Assembly: GCF_026672255.1 (NCBI RefSeq)
Contig: NZ_JAPOHA010000002.1
Location: 1 to 64,000, forward strand
Direction of reading: 5' to 3'
Origin: Caproiciproducens galactitolivorans
GTDB taxonomy: Bacteria > Bacillota > Clostridia > Oscillospirales > Acutalibacteraceae
DNA length: 64,000 bases
In this document: piece after piece, positions 46,011-54,563 of the stretch
Position numbering within the stretch: the first letter of the stretch is position 1
Layout: every line of letters starts with the position of its first letter
Program-made: the position numbers and the translations under genes
The notes under the pieces: generated by a model
Told to the model about the DNA's origin: nothing
Databases searched by the model: none
What the model saw: the letters and a program-made list of their open reading frames with translations, nothing else

Positions 46011-47357
46011 ATGGGAATACGAGATATGCTTTCCATGGCCTTTGGAAACCTGTTTAAGCGTAAGGTAAGGACTTTGCTGACGGTTACCGGCGTTGTCGTC
46101 GGCACCTGCGCGATTGTCGTCATGATGTCCCTGGGCATTGGCATTAAGCAGTCCATGGAGGACATGATGAAAAATATGGGTGATTTAACGGTGATTACGA
46201 TCCGGAATAATTCGCAGTCGCCGGACGCGGTTGCCCTTGATGATAAAATGCTGAAAAAAATGAAAAAAATGGAGCATGTCGTTACATTAACGCCTGTTTT
46301 TAATATGGATTCCTCCGCTATCTCCATACAAAGTAAAAAATACAAGTATCAGGGGATGATTTACGGCGTTTATCTGGATACCCTGAAAGATTTCGGATAC
46401 AAGACGGTGAACGGCGAGCTTCCCGCCGCCGGCGCGGATAAAACGACAGTTTTATTTGGAAAAGACGCGGAATATGATTTTATGGACAGTCATAAGTCAA
46501 GCAACAACACGATTTATCCGCAGCCGGACAAAAACGGGAAAATGCCGGAGCCTTATGTTCACCCGATGAAGGATAAATTTCAGGTAACCGTAAACCCGCC
46601 GGAAAATTCAACTGCCATTGTTAAACCCGTGAAGCTCAGGTGCATTGGCACTCTTTCCGAAGAAGGAGGGAAAGACCCGTACCCAAGTCATTCCATTTTT
46701 ATGGATGTGAATTTTGCAAAAGAACTGCAGGAAAAATACAATAAACTGAACAATGTGAAAAAGACCGCAAAAAAAGCAGGATATGAAAGCGCCAGCGTAA
46801 AGGTCGATTCGGTTGCAAACGTGCCGAAGGTGGAAGAAACGATTAAGGACCTGGGTTTCACAACTTACAGCATGGAAAGTATACGCAAACCGATGGAAGA
46901 GCAAATGCGGACGATTCAGATGATTCTGGGCGGTTTGGGCGGAATTTCGCTTTTCGTCGCGGCTTTAGGCATTACGAACACAATGATTATGTCCATCTAT
47001 GAAAGAACGCGGGAAATCGGAATTATGAAGGTTCTCGGCTGCATCGTACGGAATATCCGCACCATGTTCCTGATTGAATCGGGCGCAATCGGTTTTATGG
47101 GCGGCGTAATCGGGCTGGTGCAAAGCTACGCCATATCGCTTTTCATTAATATGGTGTATGCAACAAACAGTGATCACGGGGGCGGGGGAATGATGATGGA
47201 TGCCGCCGCGGGCGCAGCGGCGAAAATTTCGATTATTCCGCTGTGGCTCGCGCTCGGAGCATTATTATTTTCGACCATGATTGGTTTGCTTTCCGGCTTT
47301 TATCCCGCAAACCGGGCGGTAAAAATCAGCGCACTGACGGCGATTAAACAGGAATAG
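46011..47357 (+). CDS. MacB/FtsX-type ABC permease
   Basis: 448 residues. N-terminal helix (LLTVTGVVVGTCAIVVMMSLG), a large extracellular domain of about 250 residues, and three C-terminal helices (GGLGGISLFVAALGITNTMIMSI, the IESGAIGFMGGVIGLVQS segment, and IPLWLALGALLFSTMIGL). This is the MacB topology that couples ATP hydrolysis to extracytoplasmic movement. The intervening motif YERTREIGIMKVLG is the classic FtsX-family coupling helix. 12 nt after the CARDB gene. Confidence 0.93.
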   Translation: MGIRDMLSMAFGNLFKRKVRTLLTVTGVVVGTCAIVVMMSLGIGIKQSMEDMMKNMGDLTVITIRNNSQSPDAVALDDKMLKKMKKMEHVVTLTPVFNMDSSAISIQSKKYKYQGMIYGVYLDTLKDFGYKTVNGELPAAGADKTTVLFGKDAEYDFMDSHKSSNNTIYPQPDKNGKMPEPYVHPMKDKFQVTVNPPENSTAIVKPVKLRCIGTLSEEGGKDPYPSHSIFMDVNFAKELQEKYNKLNNVKKTAKKAGYESASVKVDSVANVPKVEETIKDLGFTTYSMESIRKPMEEQMRTIQMILGGLGGISLFVAALGITNTMIMSIYERTREIGIMKVLGCIVRNIRTMFLIESGAIGFMGGVIGLVQSYAISLFINMVYATNSDHGGGGMMMDAAAGAAAKISIIPLWLALGALLFSTMIGLLSGFYPANRAVKISALTAIKQE

Positions 47358-47419
47358 TCCTTTTTGGAAATAAACTATAGAGTTTTTTTAAAAAAATTAA
47401 AATTTTTTATCGTTAAATG

Positions 47420-47448
47420 TTGACAATAGCCGGCCTTTTCAGTATAAT
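47420..47448 (+). promoter_or_regulatory. Perfect consensus promoter of the tRNA-Asp/tRNA-Thr unit
   Basis: TTGACA (47420-47425), 17-nt spacer, TATAAT (47443-47448), 23 nt before the mature tRNA-Asp end. Confidence 0.92.
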
Positions 47449-47471
47449 AATACACGTTGTCCATGGCAAAT

Positions 47472-47548
47472 GGCTCGGTAGTTCAGCTGGTTAGCACGCG
47501 AGCCTGTCACGCTAGAGGTCGTCGGTTCGATCCCGATCCGAGTCGCCA
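47472..47548 (+). tRNA. tRNA-Asp (anticodon GTC)
   Basis: 77 nt with encoded CCA. Acceptor stem GGCTCGG / CCGAGTC (one G-T pair), D-arm, anticodon loop CTGTCAC, T-arm GTCGG/CCGAT with TTCGATC loop, discriminator G. The anticodon stem CGAGC/GCTAG has a G-A mismatch at the second pair. Confidence 0.95.
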
Positions 47549-47551
47549 TTT

Positions 47552-47627
47552 GCTGCTATGGCTCAGTTGGCAGAGCACATCCTTGGTAAGGATGAGGTCA
47601 TGCGTTCGAATCGCATTAGCAGCTCCA
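47552..47627 (+). tRNA. tRNA-Thr (anticodon GGT)
   Basis: 76 nt with encoded CCA. Acceptor stem GCTGCTA/TAGCAGC, anticodon stem CATCC/GGATG with loop TTGGTAA, T-loop TTCGAAT. It follows tRNA-Asp by 3 nt and shares its promoter. Confidence 0.96.
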
Positions 47628-47665
47628 AAAACACCCGCTAATTATTTGGTTAGCGGGTGTTTTTC
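47628..47665 (+). terminator. Terminator of the tRNA-Asp/Thr unit
   Basis: ACACCCGCTAA / TTAGCGGGTGT stem with an 8-nt loop and a T-run, directly after tRNA-Thr. Confidence 0.92.
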
Positions 47666-47736
47666 TGTATCTTGAACGCAAATTATTTGAATTTTTGGGT
47701 GGCGGGAAGTTGCGTCTATGCTGTATACGCGGTTGC

Positions 47737-47835
47737 TTACGTTTTGCCGGCCAAAATGAAAAGGGCTCCTACCCTGATGGTAAGAGCCGCCGCAGAATAG
47801 TTATTTAGGGAGTCTACCTCACCTCCAAATCTCAT
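47737..47835 (-). CDS. Possible 32-residue peptide in a structured intergenic region
   Basis: ATG 47835 to TAA 47737 encodes MRFGGEVDSLNNYSAAALTI and 12 more residues ending AGKT. The DNA of the middle part also forms a hairpin (GGCTCCTACC/GGTAAGAGCC, 47763-47787). The message could be coding, or the frame may be a by-product of a conserved RNA. No strong ribosome site before the ATG; GGAGGTGAGG lies just inside the frame and could instead serve a start further down. Confidence 0.25.
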   Translation of the reverse strand: MRFGGEVDSLNNYSAAALTIRVGALFILAGKT

Positions 47836-47889
47836 AGCACAAATCTATTTTACAGAGTCAATGAATCGAATTGATGAAGAAATCTTTAA

Positions 47890-47970
47890 GAAATTAAGAA
47901 TAAACTCTGGAAAATAGAGCGGCAGAGTTTATTTGGACAAATTCGAGAGGCTCAGAGTGAACCTGAGCTG
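47890..47970. other. Structured non-coding stretch between tRNA units
   Basis: Perfect 11-bp inverted repeat AATAAACTCTG (47899-47909) / CAGAGTTTATT (47923-47933) with a 13-nt loop, followed by GCTCAG/CTGAGC (47950-47968). No gene is seen between 47666 and 48024 except the doubtful 32-residue frame. It may be a small RNA or a remnant. Confidence 0.4.
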
Positions 47971-48024
47971 TTATTTATATGATGTCTTTCTGCAAAATCC
48001 TACCGTTTTTCCGCAATTTTTATC

Positions 48025-48053
48025 TTGACACAGAACACCCAATATGATAATAT
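48025..48053 (+). promoter_or_regulatory. Promoter of tRNA-Leu
   Basis: TTGACA (48025-48030), 17-nt spacer, TAATAT (48048-48053), 14 nt before the tRNA. Confidence 0.88.
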
Positions 48054-48067
48054 AGTTAAGTCGTCAC

Positions 48068-48154
48068 GCGAGAGTGGCGGAATTGGCAGACGCGCATGGT
48101 TCAGGTCCATGTGAAAGCAATTTCATGGGGGTTCAAGTCCCCCCCCTCGCACCA
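48068..48154 (+). tRNA. tRNA-Leu (anticodon CAG)
   Basis: 87 nt with encoded CCA. Class II tRNA with variable arm TGAAA-GCAA-TTTCA, anticodon stem CATGG/CCATG and loop TTCAGGT, T-stem GGGGG/CCCCC. Acceptor stem GCGAGAG against CCCTCGC has an A-C mismatch at the sixth pair. Confidence 0.94.
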
Positions 48155-48161
48155 CCGGACG

Positions 48162-48200
48162 GAGTCTGGACGCAATTTGCGTCTGGACTCTTTTCTTTTT
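48162..48200 (+). terminator. Terminator of tRNA-Leu
   Basis: GAGTC-TG-GACGCAA pairs with TTGCGTC-TG-GACTC (small internal loop), then TTTTCTTTTTT. Confidence 0.88.
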
Positions 48201-48329
48201 TCCGGGCTTGGATGCCCGCCCTTGAAGTCTGCATCCCAATTGGAAAATACCATAGCGGTGAATAGCCGCAGACAATCGTACTCCTCACTTTTGTGGGGGG
48301 CGTTTTGTTTTACGGTACCGAAACAAAGT

Positions 48330-48380
48330 ATGATTTTTATTGAGGTGCTTCAACTGAGACATTTCTTACATTTTGCCTGA
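48330..48380 (+). pseudogene. Possible remnant of a LysR-family regulator N-terminus
   Basis: A 16-codon frame reads MIFIEVLQLRHFLHFA and stops. VLQLRHFLHFA resembles the start of LysR regulators (xLQLRYFLxVA). The following sequence to 48540 has no continuation in any frame that I can support. The whole 48201-48551 stretch is otherwise empty. Confidence 0.25.
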
Positions 48381-48551
48381 TTTGATGGGAGCCGCAAGAT
48401 TGGTTTCGGCATTGTCCGGCAGATTTTGCTTCATTAAGATGCGGTAAAGATTATAAAGGAAATGGAATACGCTCTCGACAAATAGGCATGCGCACAATAT
48501 ACTTAAAATGTGTGTGGATTCCAATTTAATTTACGATAATGGAGTGTTTAT

Positions 48552-49007
48552 ATGGAAGACAAGGTAAAAAAAGCGGAAGATTTCTTCCGGCAGGGATACA
48601 ATTGCAGCCAGGCGGTATTTGCGGCATTCGCGGAGGATCTCGGGCTGGACCTTGAAACCGCGCTGAAGCTTTCCTCCTCCTTTGGCGGCGGGATGGGAAG
48701 ACTGCGTGAGGTTTGCGGCGCCGTTTCCGGAATGTTTATGGCGGCCGGAATGAAATACGGATACAGCGACCCGAAAGATCAAAACGCCAAGGCGGAACAC
48801 TACCGGCTGATACAGGAACTTGCTCAAAAATTCAGGGAAGAAAACGGGTCAATTGTCTGCCGGGAACTTCTGGGGCTGCCCGGCGGCGCGGACAAACCGG
48901 TGCCGGAAGCAAGAACTCCCGGATATTATAAAAAACGTCCCTGTGTGGAACTTGTAAAATGCGCCGCGAAAATTATGCAGGAGACGATGGAAAAGCGTGC
49001 GGAGTGA
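48552..49007 (+). CDS. C_GCAxxG_C_C family protein (probable redox protein)
   Basis: 151 residues. The family pattern is complete: YNCSQAVFAAF, SSFGGGMGRLREVCGAVSGMFMA (the C-GCAxxG core), then CRELLG and RPCVELVKCAAKI near the end. Members are small Cys-rich proteins in anaerobes thought to bind a metal or act in redox; the exact role is unknown. Alone in its unit. Confidence 0.92.
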   Translation: MEDKVKKAEDFFRQGYNCSQAVFAAFAEDLGLDLETALKLSSSFGGGMGRLREVCGAVSGMFMAAGMKYGYSDPKDQNAKAEHYRLIQELAQKFREENGSIVCRELLGLPGGADKPVPEARTPGYYKKRPCVELVKCAAKIMQETMEKRAE

Positions 49008-49150
49008 ATAACAGGGAAAACTAAACAGGAAAACGTTGCTTTCCCATTTGACGAATTCGGCATTCCTGTTTAAAATAGAAAAGCGAATGCCGGCGCTTAT
49101 GAACCGACAACGATGGAATTTCATTTTACAATCATTAAAGGAGCGTATGA

Positions 49151-49858
49151 ATGCAGCTTGAACTTAAAAAGATTAAGAAGTCCTTCGACAGTAAACAGGT
49201 ACTGAAAGAGGTAACGTTTACTTTTGAAAAGGGAAAAATTTACGGGCTACTCGGGAGAAACGGAGCGGGTAAAACGACGCTGTTTAACTGCCTGAGCGGA
49301 GAAATGCAGCCGGATGAAGGCGAGACAGCCCTTATTCAGGACGGGCGGTCCGGGGTTCTTAAGCCGGACGACATCGGCTATGTATTTGCAACCCCCATTT
49401 TACCGGAATTTCTGACGGGCTATGAATTTTTAAAATTTTATATGGATATCAATAAAGAGCATATTATCTCGGAGTATACCGTTGATGATTATTTTGATCT
49501 GATTCAGATTGGGCCGGATGACCGGCACCGGTTAATCAAAGGCTATTCGCACGGGATGAAAAATAAAATGCAGATGCTTTGCTTTATTATTTCAAAGCCG
49601 CCGGTTATTCTGCTGGACGAACCGCTGACTTCGCTGGATGTGGTGGTCGCTCTTGAAATTAAGAAGCTCCTGCGGGAAATGAAACAGGATCATATCATTC
49701 TGTTTTCAACCCATATCTTACAGCTTGCCACGGATTTGTGTGATGAGATTGTCATCCTGAACGACGGCAGGCTGGAGCAGGTAGACCATTCGATTATTGG
49801 GAATCCGCAGTTTGAGGAGAAGATTATCCATTTGCTGAAAGATGAGAACGAAGCATGA
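49151..49858 (+). CDS. ABC transporter ATP-binding protein (ABC-2 type)
   Basis: 235 residues. Walker A GRNGAGKTT, a weak Q-loop (YVFATPILPEF), a degenerate signature (YSHGMKNKMQ for LSGGQ), Walker B VILLDEPLTSLDV and the switch His in FSTHILQ. The degenerate signature is common among ABC-2 exporter ATPases in Firmicutes. Overlaps the permease gene by 4 nt. Confidence 0.92.
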   Translation: MQLELKKIKKSFDSKQVLKEVTFTFEKGKIYGLLGRNGAGKTTLFNCLSGEMQPDEGETALIQDGRSGVLKPDDIGYVFATPILPEFLTGYEFLKFYMDINKEHIISEYTVDDYFDLIQIGPDDRHRLIKGYSHGMKNKMQMLCFIISKPPVILLDEPLTSLDVVVALEIKKLLREMKQDHIILFSTHILQLATDLCDEIVILNDGRLEQVDHSIIGNPQFEEKIIHLLKDENEA

Positions 49859-51459
49859 TGATTCAAACACAAAGAAATATATTTCATATTATGGCGTCGG
49901 AAAATGCCAACTGGTTTATCTATTATTTTAAACGCATCCCTTTTCTTGGGAAAATCCTGCCGGACAGCATTTATGGGAACATTACGCTGAAAAAGAGGGT
50001 TGCCGTCCTTGCCGCGATTGCGGGAATTTTCGGAAAAATTTTTGGGAAAGCATTTTTTGCAGGACTGTCGATGGTTGCCCCGGTGTTCTTTATGGAAAAG
50101 AGCCCTTCCTTGCGGTACGCCGCATTCCTGCATATTTTTCTGATGATCAGTCTGATCGGTTCCCTCCTTACTTCGTTTGTATTTGAGGCCGATCGGAATC
50201 GATATATCTGTATACGGTTAATGCATATGAACCCGAAAACGTACATCGTTTCTACGCTGTTGTTTGATGTTTTGACCGATGTTCTTTATATGCTGCCTGT
50301 TTTGCTGCTCGTGTCCGTTCTATTGGGCGGCACGCTCCGGCAGGGACTTCTCCTTACTGCGTTGGTTCCTGGGCTGAATCTCTTCGGCGAAATTTTTCAC
50401 CTGTATTTTTATTCTAAGCGGAAGGTTATGCTGTGTAAGAAAGCGGCTTTTGAAATAGCGATTGGGGTTTTATGCCTTGCCGCCGCTTACGTTCCGCCAA
50501 TCTTTCACAGGCCGCTTGCCCTTGGCGGGATTCTGTTCAGCCCCGCGTGTATCCTTGCCGGTTTTGCCTTGCTTGCCGCAGGGGTGATTTATGTTATAAA
50601 ATTTAATGAGTACCACGAAATTACGGCGCAGACCTTAAAATCCGCCAATTTTATGATTGACAAAAGCCGGATCATTGGGGAAGCAAGATTTTCCGACGTG
50701 GCCATGCGGGAAAAAGAATTTACCAGGGAGGAGTTAAACTCCAATCGATACGCGGGCAAGAAGGGATTTGCCTACTTAAATGCGATCTTCTTTGAAAGGC
50801 ATAAACGCATCTTGGTTCGCCCGATCTTATTTCGCCTATGCATCGTAGCGGTTATCTTTGCGGCGTGTGTGATCGCTTCTTTCTTTTTACCGGATTTTTT
50901 GGAACCGCTGTCCAGCCCGGCGAAAATATTGCCTGTATTTGTTTTTTTGATGTATCTCGCATCGATCGGGGAAAGGGTCTGCAAGGCCATGTTTTACAAC
51001 TGTGACATCAGCCTTCTGCGGTATTCGTTTTACCGTGATAAAAAGGCGGTATTGTCAAACTTCAAAGTCCGTTTGTTCAGGGTTGCCGGATTGAATTTTA
51101 TTGTTGCTTTCGCGATCTCGGCGGCGGTTGTGGGACTGGCTCTGATTTATCATCTGAATTGGTCAATGGGGGATTCCCTGTTTTTTGTACTTACTATTTT
51201 TCTGCTTTCTCTGTTCTTTTCCGTGCATCATTTATTCCTGTACTATGTTTTTCAGCCATACACAACGGAACTGGGCATGAAGAATCCGTTTTACAGTATT
51301 ATCAATACCGTTGTGTATTTGCTAAGCTATCTTTGTCTGCAAATTAAGAGTGCTCCTTCGTATTTCACCATGCTGGTTCTCATTTCAACGATTCTCTATA
51401 TCGTTACGGCATTGATTTTGGTTCGTAAATATGCGTGGAAAACATTCCGTGTAAAATGA
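49855..51459 (+). CDS. ABC-2 type permease, about 10 membrane helices
   Basis: 534 residues, multi-spanning with hydrophobic segments throughout, including FFAGLSMVAPVFF, VLYMLPVLLLVSVLLGG and FRLCIVAVIFAACVIASFFL. No recognised ligand domain. It starts on the ATGA overlap with the ATPase gene and forms the transport partner. Substrate unknown (peptide, lipid or drug export are typical). Confidence 0.85.
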   Translation: MMIQTQRNIFHIMASENANWFIYYFKRIPFLGKILPDSIYGNITLKKRVAVLAAIAGIFGKIFGKAFFAGLSMVAPVFFMEKSPSLRYAAFLHIFLMISLIGSLLTSFVFEADRNRYICIRLMHMNPKTYIVSTLLFDVLTDVLYMLPVLLLVSVLLGGTLRQGLLLTALVPGLNLFGEIFHLYFYSKRKVMLCKKAAFEIAIGVLCLAAAYVPPIFHRPLALGGILFSPACILAGFALLAAGVIYVIKFNEYHEITAQTLKSANFMIDKSRIIGEARFSDVAMREKEFTREELNSNRYAGKKGFAYLNAIFFERHKRILVRPILFRLCIVAVIFAACVIASFFLPDFLEPLSSPAKILPVFVFLMYLASIGERVCKAMFYNCDISLLRYSFYRDKKAVLSNFKVRLFRVAGLNFIVAFAISAAVVGLALIYHLNWSMGDSLFFVLTIFLLSLFFSVHHLFLYYVFQPYTTELGMKNPFYSIINTVVYLLSYLCLQIKSAPSYFTMLVLISTILYIVTALILVRKYAWKTFRVK

Positions 51460-51469
51460 GAATTGGTAA

Positions 51470-51503
51470 AAAGAGAAGGGCACCCGTGGGTATCCTTCTC
51501 TTT
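51470..51503 (+). terminator. Terminator of the ABC-2 pair
   Basis: AAAGAGAAGG / CCTTCTCTTT outer stem and ACCC/GGGT inner stem, then T-rich sequence. Confidence 0.82.
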
Positions 51504-51581
51504 CTGCGATGCAATATTCCTGCGTCTGCTGAAAAGCAGAGCAGGCTATTATAAAATCATGAATGTTGTGGGGGTAAGAAA

Positions 51582-52154
51582 TTGGTTAAAGATTTTCAGT
51601 TTTATAAAAAATTATTTTTATCCACCTTTTCCGTCAGTGCTTTTACATTCGGCGGAGGATATGTAATTGTCCCGTTAATGAAAAAGAAATTCGTGGAAGA
51701 TCTGCACTGGATTGATGAGAATGAAATGCTCGACATTGTAGCCATATCGCAGTCCCTTCCCGGCCCGATGGTGGTGGACGCCTCCGTTCTGATCGGATAC
51801 CGTCTGGCGGGGATACCGGGGGCTGCCGTTACGCTGCTGTCCACCTTACTGCCGCCGTTTGTGATTCTTTCCGTCATTTCGCTGTTTTATCAGGCCTTTC
51901 GAACGAATCCGGTCGTGAATGCCGTATTGAAGGGGATGCAGGCGGGAATTGCCGCGATCATTGCCGACGTGGTTCTTTCCGACGGCCTGAAAATCTGCAA
52001 ATCCAAAAACACCCTCTCTATTTTGATTATGGCGGCGTCCTTCATTGCGGTGTATTTCTTGAACATCAGCGTTATCTTGGTGATTTTGATCTGCGGGGTG
52101 TTCGGCGGGGTCACCACGGTAATCCGCAACCGTAAAGGGGGTAAAAAAGCATGA
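51582..52154 (+). CDS. Chromate transporter family, N-terminal-half protein
   Basis: 190 residues from TTG 51582 (GGGGGT about 7 nt upstream). One CHR domain: FTFGGGYVIVPLMKKKFVE, ISQSLPGPMVVDASVLIG, IPGAAVTLLSTLLPPF. CHR proteins move chromate or related anions; most chrA genes fuse two CHR halves, while here the second half is a separate overlapping gene. The two presumably form a heterodimer. Confidence 0.9.
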   Translation: MVKDFQFYKKLFLSTFSVSAFTFGGGYVIVPLMKKKFVEDLHWIDENEMLDIVAISQSLPGPMVVDASVLIGYRLAGIPGAAVTLLSTLLPPFVILSVISLFYQAFRTNPVVNAVLKGMQAGIAAIIADVVLSDGLKICKSKNTLSILIMAASFIAVYFLNISVILVILICGVFGGVTTVIRNRKGGKKA

Positions 52155-52717
52155 TCTACTGGAAACTTCTCTGGAGTTTTTTACAGGTCGGGCTTTTCAG
52201 CTTTGGCGGCGGGTATGGAATTCTGCCTGTTATCCAGCAGCAGGTTGTGAGCGAAAATCATTGGCTGACCTTAAAGGAATTTACCGATGTGGTTACGATT
52301 TCGCAGATGACGCCGGGTCCGATTGCGCTGAATGCCGCAACCTTTGTCGGTACAAAGCTGGCCGGCCCGCTGGGCGCCGTTGTTGCAACCCTTGGCTGTT
52401 CGCTGCCTACGGCAATCCTTGCTTTGATTATCGGGCATTACTATTATAAATACAGAGATATGTCACTGGTGAAAGGCGTATTTGAAGGCCTCCGCCCGGC
52501 AATCGTATCGCTGATTGCGACAGCGGGACTTTCCATTCTGTTTTTAGCGTTCTTTAATACGGAAACCTTTCAAATCCATACGCTGCCGAATATCGACTGG
52601 AAAGCGGTTGTTATTTTTGGAGCCTGTCTTTTGATTCAGCGGTGGAAAAAAACCGACCCGATCTATATCATGCTGGGTTCCGGAGCGGTGGGCGTTATTG
52701 CATATCTGGTTCTGTAG
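52151..52717 (+). CDS. Chromate transporter family, C-terminal-half protein
   Basis: 188 residues, overlapping the first half by 4 nt. FSFGGGYGILPVIQQQVVSE, ISQMTPGPIALNAATFVGTKLAGPLG. Its 3' end overlaps the convergent MFS gene by 23 nt, with no terminator between. Confidence 0.9.
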   Translation: MIYWKLLWSFLQVGLFSFGGGYGILPVIQQQVVSENHWLTLKEFTDVVTISQMTPGPIALNAATFVGTKLAGPLGAVVATLGCSLPTAILALIIGHYYYKYRDMSLVKGVFEGLRPAIVSLIATAGLSILFLAFFNTETFQIHTLPNIDWKAVVIFGACLLIQRWKKTDPIYIMLGSGAVGVIAYLVL

Positions 52718-54149
52718 CTTCCTTTTTCGTTTGTTTGCGGCGGTTATACAAACGAATCGCCGTAACCGCAACGCCGACCATGCAGACGGTGGCGCCTGCG
52801 ATATAGGAAATGCGCATGCCGAAAATAAACGCGTCATTGCGCCCGGGAACATAACCGGTTACATGTTTTCCGATTTTATAGCTCATTCCCGCGTACAGCG
52901 TTGCGGTGGACATCGCGATACCCACGGTAAAGCCGACGTTTCGCACCAGCGCGTTTACACTTCCGCCGATTCCGAGCTTTTCCGGGGGAAGCATGGACAT
53001 AACGAGGGAATTGTTCGGGGACTGGAACAGTCCGTTTCCGAAGGACATCACGCCGATATATAGGCCCAGTATCCACAGAACGGGATGTTCATTCAGGGTT
53101 GCCATCAGGTAAAGACCGGCGCTGGTAAGAAAAAGGCCGATCAGCGTTAAGACTTCGGAGCCGATTTTATCGGAAAGATAGCCGCTGGCGGGCGCGACTA
53201 ACGCGAGAATCACCGGATAGATCGTCATGTATAATCCTGCTTTTCCCGGCGACATGCTCAGTGCGTTCTGCAAATAAAACGGCAGGATGATATTGGAGCA
53301 TGAAATTGCCACAAAAGAGGTAAACGCGCAAAAAATACTTACGGTAAACCATTTGTTTTCGAAAATATGAAGATCGAGCAGGGGCGCATCTCCCTTTCGC
53401 TCAACGATGTAAAAGGCAATCAGGGAGACAAAGGAAACTGCAAAAAGAAGAAGAATCAGCCAGTGTGTGTATCCGATGGTTTGTCCGTATTCCAAAGCGA
53501 TGAACAGGGGGGCAATTGCGAACGTAAACAGAAAGCTGCCCCATAAATCCAGCTTTTCGTCGGAGACGGGATCTTCCGGCCCTGAAAATTTCAGGTTTGC
53601 AAAATAAGCCAGCAAACCGATCGGCACGTTTACCCAAAACAGATATTCCCAGCTTGCGAAAGAAATGATCAATCCGCCCAGCGCGGGGCCGACCATTGTT
53701 CCGAGTGCGACAAAGGTGCCGTTAATTCCAAGCGCCCGTCCGCGTTCCTCGGGAGGGAATGTTCGGGCGATGATTCCCTGACTGTTTGCCATACTTGCCG
53801 AAGCACCGACCGCCTGAATCGCACGTGCGATCAGGATAAGGGGTAAAGTATGCATGAGCCCGCAAAGGAACGAGCCGATTGTAAAAACTAAAAGGCCGTA
53901 GCGAAAAATTTTTCCCTGCCCTTTTAAGTCGCCCAGCCGGCCGAAAATTAAAATGCAGACGGTAATCACGATTAAGTATGCGCTTACCACCCAGGTGATC
54001 GACCCGGTATCAACGTGCAGCGCTTTTGACATGGCGGGCAGCGCCACGTTGACAATGCTGCCGTCCAAAGTATTCATAAAGGTGGATATAACGGTTATCA
54101 TTAACACAATCCACTTGCTGCGGTCATTCTCTTTTGTTTTTGCGTTCAC
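52695..54149 (-). CDS. MFS drug:proton antiporter, DHA2 (EmrB/QacA) family
   Basis: 484 residues, 14 helices. VLMITVISTFMNTLDGSIVNVALP is the DHA2 helix 1 with the acidic D motif; GRLGDLKGQGKIFRYG and ARAIQAVGASASMANSQGII follow. Exports hydrophobic drugs or metabolites. A 14-bp palindrome lies about 80 nt upstream of the start and may be the site of a repressor. The 3' end overlaps the chromate gene. Confidence 0.92.
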   Translation of the reverse strand: MNAKTKENDRSKWIVLMITVISTFMNTLDGSIVNVALPAMSKALHVDTGSITWVVSAYLIVITVCILIFGRLGDLKGQGKIFRYGLLVFTIGSFLCGLMHTLPLILIARAIQAVGASASMANSQGIIARTFPPEERGRALGINGTFVALGTMVGPALGGLIISFASWEYLFWVNVPIGLLAYFANLKFSGPEDPVSDEKLDLWGSFLFTFAIAPLFIALEYGQTIGYTHWLILLLFAVSFVSLIAFYIVERKGDAPLLDLHIFENKWFTVSIFCAFTSFVAISCSNIILPFYLQNALSMSPGKAGLYMTIYPVILALVAPASGYLSDKIGSEVLTLIGLFLTSAGLYLMATLNEHPVLWILGLYIGVMSFGNGLFQSPNNSLVMSMLPPEKLGIGGSVNALVRNVGFTVGIAMSTATLYAGMSYKIGKHVTGYVPGRNDAFIFGMRISYIAGATVCMVGVAVTAIRLYNRRKQTKKEATEPDMQ

Positions 54150-54229
54150 TGTATTAATCCGTCCTCTTGTTTTCAGTATGGTTCATGCCGGTTCTCCCAA
54201 AATCGGTGATCCGGAAATTCCGTCCAGTT

Positions 54230-54243
54230 TAAAACATGTTTTA
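54230..54243. promoter_or_regulatory. 14-bp palindrome upstream of the DHA2 transporter
   Basis: TAAAACATGTTTTA, perfect. It lies in the promoter region of the minus-strand transporter gene and is a plausible operator for a TetR or MarR-type repressor, none of which is encoded in the window. Confidence 0.45.
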
Positions 54244-54346
54244 TCATACAACAAAAAGTTTGCTTTTACAACCGAATTTGCTGTCAAAACCGTTTGGATC
54301 ATGGCATCCGATCGGCAGTTTTTGCTTCGGAAATAGACAATTTACA

Positions 54347-54382
54347 TAAAAAGCCTGCGGGGTAAAAATTCACCCTGCGGGC
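54347..54382. terminator. Terminator-like hairpin with no clear client gene
   Basis: AAAGCCTGCGGGGT / ACCCTGCGGGCTTT stem (one mismatch) with A-run before and GTTTTT after. No well-supported gene ends here on either strand; the 54383-54563 stretch holds nothing I recognise. Confidence 0.6.
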
Positions 54383-54563
54383 TTTGTTTTTAGGATTTAT
54401 CAGGATTTCACATTCGTATTGAAACGGATTTCTCCGGCGAAGATTCCCTTTTTCTATAGATGATACGCCGATCCCTGTTTCGGACAGACCTCAGATTTAT
54501 ATTTAACAGAGCGCAGAAAATTATACCATGTATACTCCGAAGTTTTGAATCGGTGCGGAAAGA

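Noticed and set aside
53953-54336. 127-residue plus-strand frame
   Set aside because: Mostly antisense to the DHA2 gene; the last 53 codons are free but show no domain or ribosome site.
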